NCBI GenBank assembly: GCA_038106145.1
Contig: JAYODD010000008.1
Span: 62,001 to 126,000, forward strand
From: JBFJKD01 sp038106145
Lineage (GTDB): Bacteria > Pseudomonadota > Gammaproteobacteria > Pseudomonadales > Porticoccaceae
Reading direction: 5' to 3'
Length of the DNA stretch: 64,000 bases
Shown in pieces: positions 62,667-64,000 of the stretch; within the stretch, counting starts at the first letter, position 1, and every line of letters begins with the position of its first letter. The translations under genes and the position numbers were made by a program. The notes beneath the pieces were generated by a model. That model did not search any database and was not told the origin of the DNA. It saw only the letters and a list, made by a program, of their open reading frames with translations.

Positions 62667-62840
62667 ATGCCCCACACCATTATCCGCGTTGCCCTGATTG
62701 CCACCCTGCTGGCCACCCTTGGCGGATGCTCTCCGCAAGTAGGCAGCGAAGCCTGGTGTCAGAAAATGGAGGATACACCAAGCGGCGACTGGAGCGGCAA
62801 CCAGGTCAGGGATTACGCACAACATTGCCTGTTTAAATAA
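62667..62840 (+). CDS. Small DUF3012-type lipoprotein
   Basis: This 57-residue product has a lipoprotein signal (MPHTIIRVALIATLLATLGGC), with the lipidated Cys at about residue 21. A mature part of only about 37 residues follows, containing SPQVGSEAWCQKM, GDWSGNQVRDYAQHCLFK and two further cysteines. The layout matches the DUF3012 family of tiny marine gammaproteobacterial lipoproteins, whose function is unknown. The start at 62667 has GGAG about nine bases upstream. The frame is open further upstream, but that part has no sensible signal. It is the only plus-strand gene in this part of the window. Confidence 0.8.
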   Translation: MPHTIIRVALIATLLATLGGCSPQVGSEAWCQKMEDTPSGDWSGNQVRDYAQHCLFK

Positions 62841-62880
62841 CCGCTCTCGGGCAACCGGGCCGCGCGACGAGATGTTACCT

Positions 62881-63519
62881 TTATGTATCGGACTGACGGG
62901 CGGCACGCCGTTCGCGGCGCCGCTGGCGACGAGCGCGTAGCATATCCCGCTGGCGCCGCATTAACTCCCGTGCGTGAAATAAGGTCGGGACGTTGGAGCG
63001 TTTGCGCTTCAACGCAAACGTAATCAACACCTCCTCGAGCGCCACCCAGATATGGAAGATCACCACGACGCGAAATAGCGCGGACATATCAAACAGCACC
63101 AGCAAAAAATACGCCGGCGCCATTAACACCGCTGCCACCTTGGCGGCCCAGGTGTGGTAACTGGGTAACTCGCGAAACTTCAGCAGACTGCTAAACAGGG
63201 GGACCAGATAAGACGCAATGGCGAGATACAGGAACCACGCTTCCCGCGCAAAAATTGCTGGCCACAACCACAGCAGGCCAAGCACCATCGAACCGTAGGT
63301 GAGCATATCGCCCCAGCTATCGAGCTTGGCGCCAAGATTCGTACACTGATTCAGTCGCCGCGCCAGATATCCATCGGCACAATCGGTAAATAGCGAAATC
63401 GCCAACAGCGACAGAAAAAGCTCCCTGTGCTGATAAAACGCACACCACAACAGCACTGGCACCAGCAGCAGGCGCACGCCACTGACGGCGTTGGCAATGG
63501 TAAGGCGCCTCTCAGCCAT
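62881..63519 (-). CDS. CDP-alcohol phosphatidyltransferase family protein
   Basis: This 212-residue membrane enzyme is from the family that transfers a phosphatidyl group from CDP-diacylglycerol to an alcohol. The full catalytic motif DG-x2-AR-x8-G-x3-D-x3-D is seen in DGYLARRLNQC through LDSWGD (about 50-72). It has about six transmembrane helices and a strongly basic C-terminal tail of about 30 residues. The acceptor alcohol (glycerol phosphate, serine, inositol or another) is unknown. Confidence 0.9.
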   Translation of the reverse strand: MAERRLTIANAVSGVRLLLVPVLLWCAFYQHRELFLSLLAISLFTDCADGYLARRLNQCTNLGAKLDSWGDMLTYGSMVLGLLWLWPAIFAREAWFLYLAIASYLVPLFSSLLKFRELPSYHTWAAKVAAVLMAPAYFLLVLFDMSALFRVVVIFHIWVALEEVLITFALKRKRSNVPTLFHARELMRRQRDMLRARRQRRRERRAARQSDT

Positions 63520-63661
63520 GGCTAATCGTCACCGCGCCACCGGACATTGTTGCGGCCGACGCAGCCACCCGCGCAAACGCGCACCACAAGAACGATAAGG
63601 TCCGGCCAGTACGAAAGAATAATTGGCAGTTCACGCTTTTTCTTTCCAGGTGTTTATCCAG

Positions 63662-64000
63662 TTACAGACTGCGCTGACGCACCGCCTCAAACAGGCAGAT
63701 TCCGGCGGCCACCGATACGTTAAGACTCTCCACGACCCCCGCCATCGGTATCCTTGCAGTAGTGTCGCATTGCTCCCGGGTCAATCGACGCAGACCTTTT
63801 TCCTCGGCGCCGACAATCACAGCGAGCGGGCCGCGCAGGTCTACCTCGTAAATGGAGTGCTCCGCTTCACCCGCCATGCCCACCAGCCACAACCCCTTGT
63901 CCTGCAACTGGCGCAGCGCCCGCGCCAGATTGGTGACAACGACAAATGGCACCACCTCGGCGGCGCCACTGGCAACTTTGCGCACGGTTGCGGTAATCCC
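63662..64000 (-). CDS. rlmB: 23S rRNA (guanosine-2251-2'-O)-methyltransferase, C-terminal part (5' end outside window)
   Basis: The last 112 codons of a SpoU-family methyltransferase are present; the frame is open to the window end. Motifs are TATVRKVASGAAEVVPF, LAVIVGAEEKGLRRL (SPOUT motif 2) and GVVESLNVSVAAGICLFE (motif 3). The N-terminal part lies beyond the edge. RlmB is normally upstream of rpsF in Pseudomonas-like genomes, which fits this position. Confidence 0.95.
   Translation of the reverse strand, partial: GITATVRKVASGAAEVVPFVVVTNLARALRQLQDKGLWLVGMAGEAEHSIYEVDLRGPLAVIVGAEEKGLRRLTREQCDTTARIPMAGVVESLNVSVAAGICLFEAVRQRSL

Noticed and set aside
1..64000. CRISPR arrays, insertion sequences, prophage, tRNA or rRNA genes
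   Set aside because: No spaced direct repeats, transposase or integrase frames, or cloverleaf/rRNA sequence were recognised on reading both strands.

Overview
The window is a chromosomal segment of a gammaproteobacterium. The evidence is conserved gene order: der-bamB-yfgM-hisS-ispG-rodZ-pilF-rlmN-ndk, iscRSUA-hscBA-fdx-iscX, ubiEJB-hisIE-tatABC, and rlmB...rpsF-rpsR-DUF2232-rplI-dnaB. All of these are typical of the Pseudomonas/Cellvibrio/marine-gammaproteobacteria branch. G+C looks moderately high. No phage, insertion sequence, CRISPR array, tRNA or rRNA gene was seen. Two runs of ten N (28075-28084 in iscS, 55591-55600 in panD) are scaffold gaps, so this is a draft assembly.

Layout: 1-5489 (+) is the 3' part of an Mrp/complex-I-like antiporter operon with MnhB, MnhC, three large NuoL/M/N-type subunits and a small membrane protein. 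5811-9052 (-) is guaB-guaA. 9178-12458 (+) is xseA and an exported M3-family oligopeptidase. 12495-21889 (-) is the der-to-ndk housekeeping block, covering ribosome assembly, outer-membrane assembly, histidyl-tRNA and isoprenoid synthesis, cell shape, pilus, rRNA/tRNA methylation and nucleotide kinase. 22007-24052 (-) is a PAS-GGDEF-EAL protein. 24084-29834 (-) is the ISC iron-sulfur operon, with a recognisable IscR-type promoter. 29968-31676 holds the divergent pair trmJ/suhB, whose two promoters lie in a 14-bp inverted repeat.

31736-36689 (-) is an accessory region. It contains an OsmC protein, a luciferase-like monooxygenase, a pirin, and three lower meta-cleavage enzymes (C-C hydrolase, hydratase, aldolase) without a ring-cleaving dioxygenase. 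36912-37994 (-) is a Na+/Ca2+ exchanger. 38233-43665 (+) is ubiE-ubiJ-ubiB, hisI-hisE, tatABC. 44120-45684 (+) is purEK, meeting a class III CoA transferase tail to tail.

46866-51138 (-) is the most distinctive unit. A TPP riboswitch precedes a TonB-dependent receptor, a YkoF-type thiamine-binding protein, a PnuC-type transporter and an APH-fold kinase. Together these read as a thiamine capture-and-salvage operon running from the outer membrane to phosphorylation in the cytoplasm. 51273-55351 holds ppa with a bidirectional terminator, a Tag-like glycosylase, an SDR and acs. 55439-60596 (-) runs from a GC-rich-discriminator promoter and an S6:S18-type leader through rpsF-rpsR-DUF2232-rplI-dnaB to panC-panD. 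60676-64000 has a Na/Pi cotransporter, a tiny DUF3012 lipoprotein, a CDP-alcohol phosphatidyltransferase and the end of rlmB.

No wholly new system can be claimed from sequence alone. The best leads are the thiamine operon, the three-channel antiporter operon and the orphan meta-cleavage cassette.
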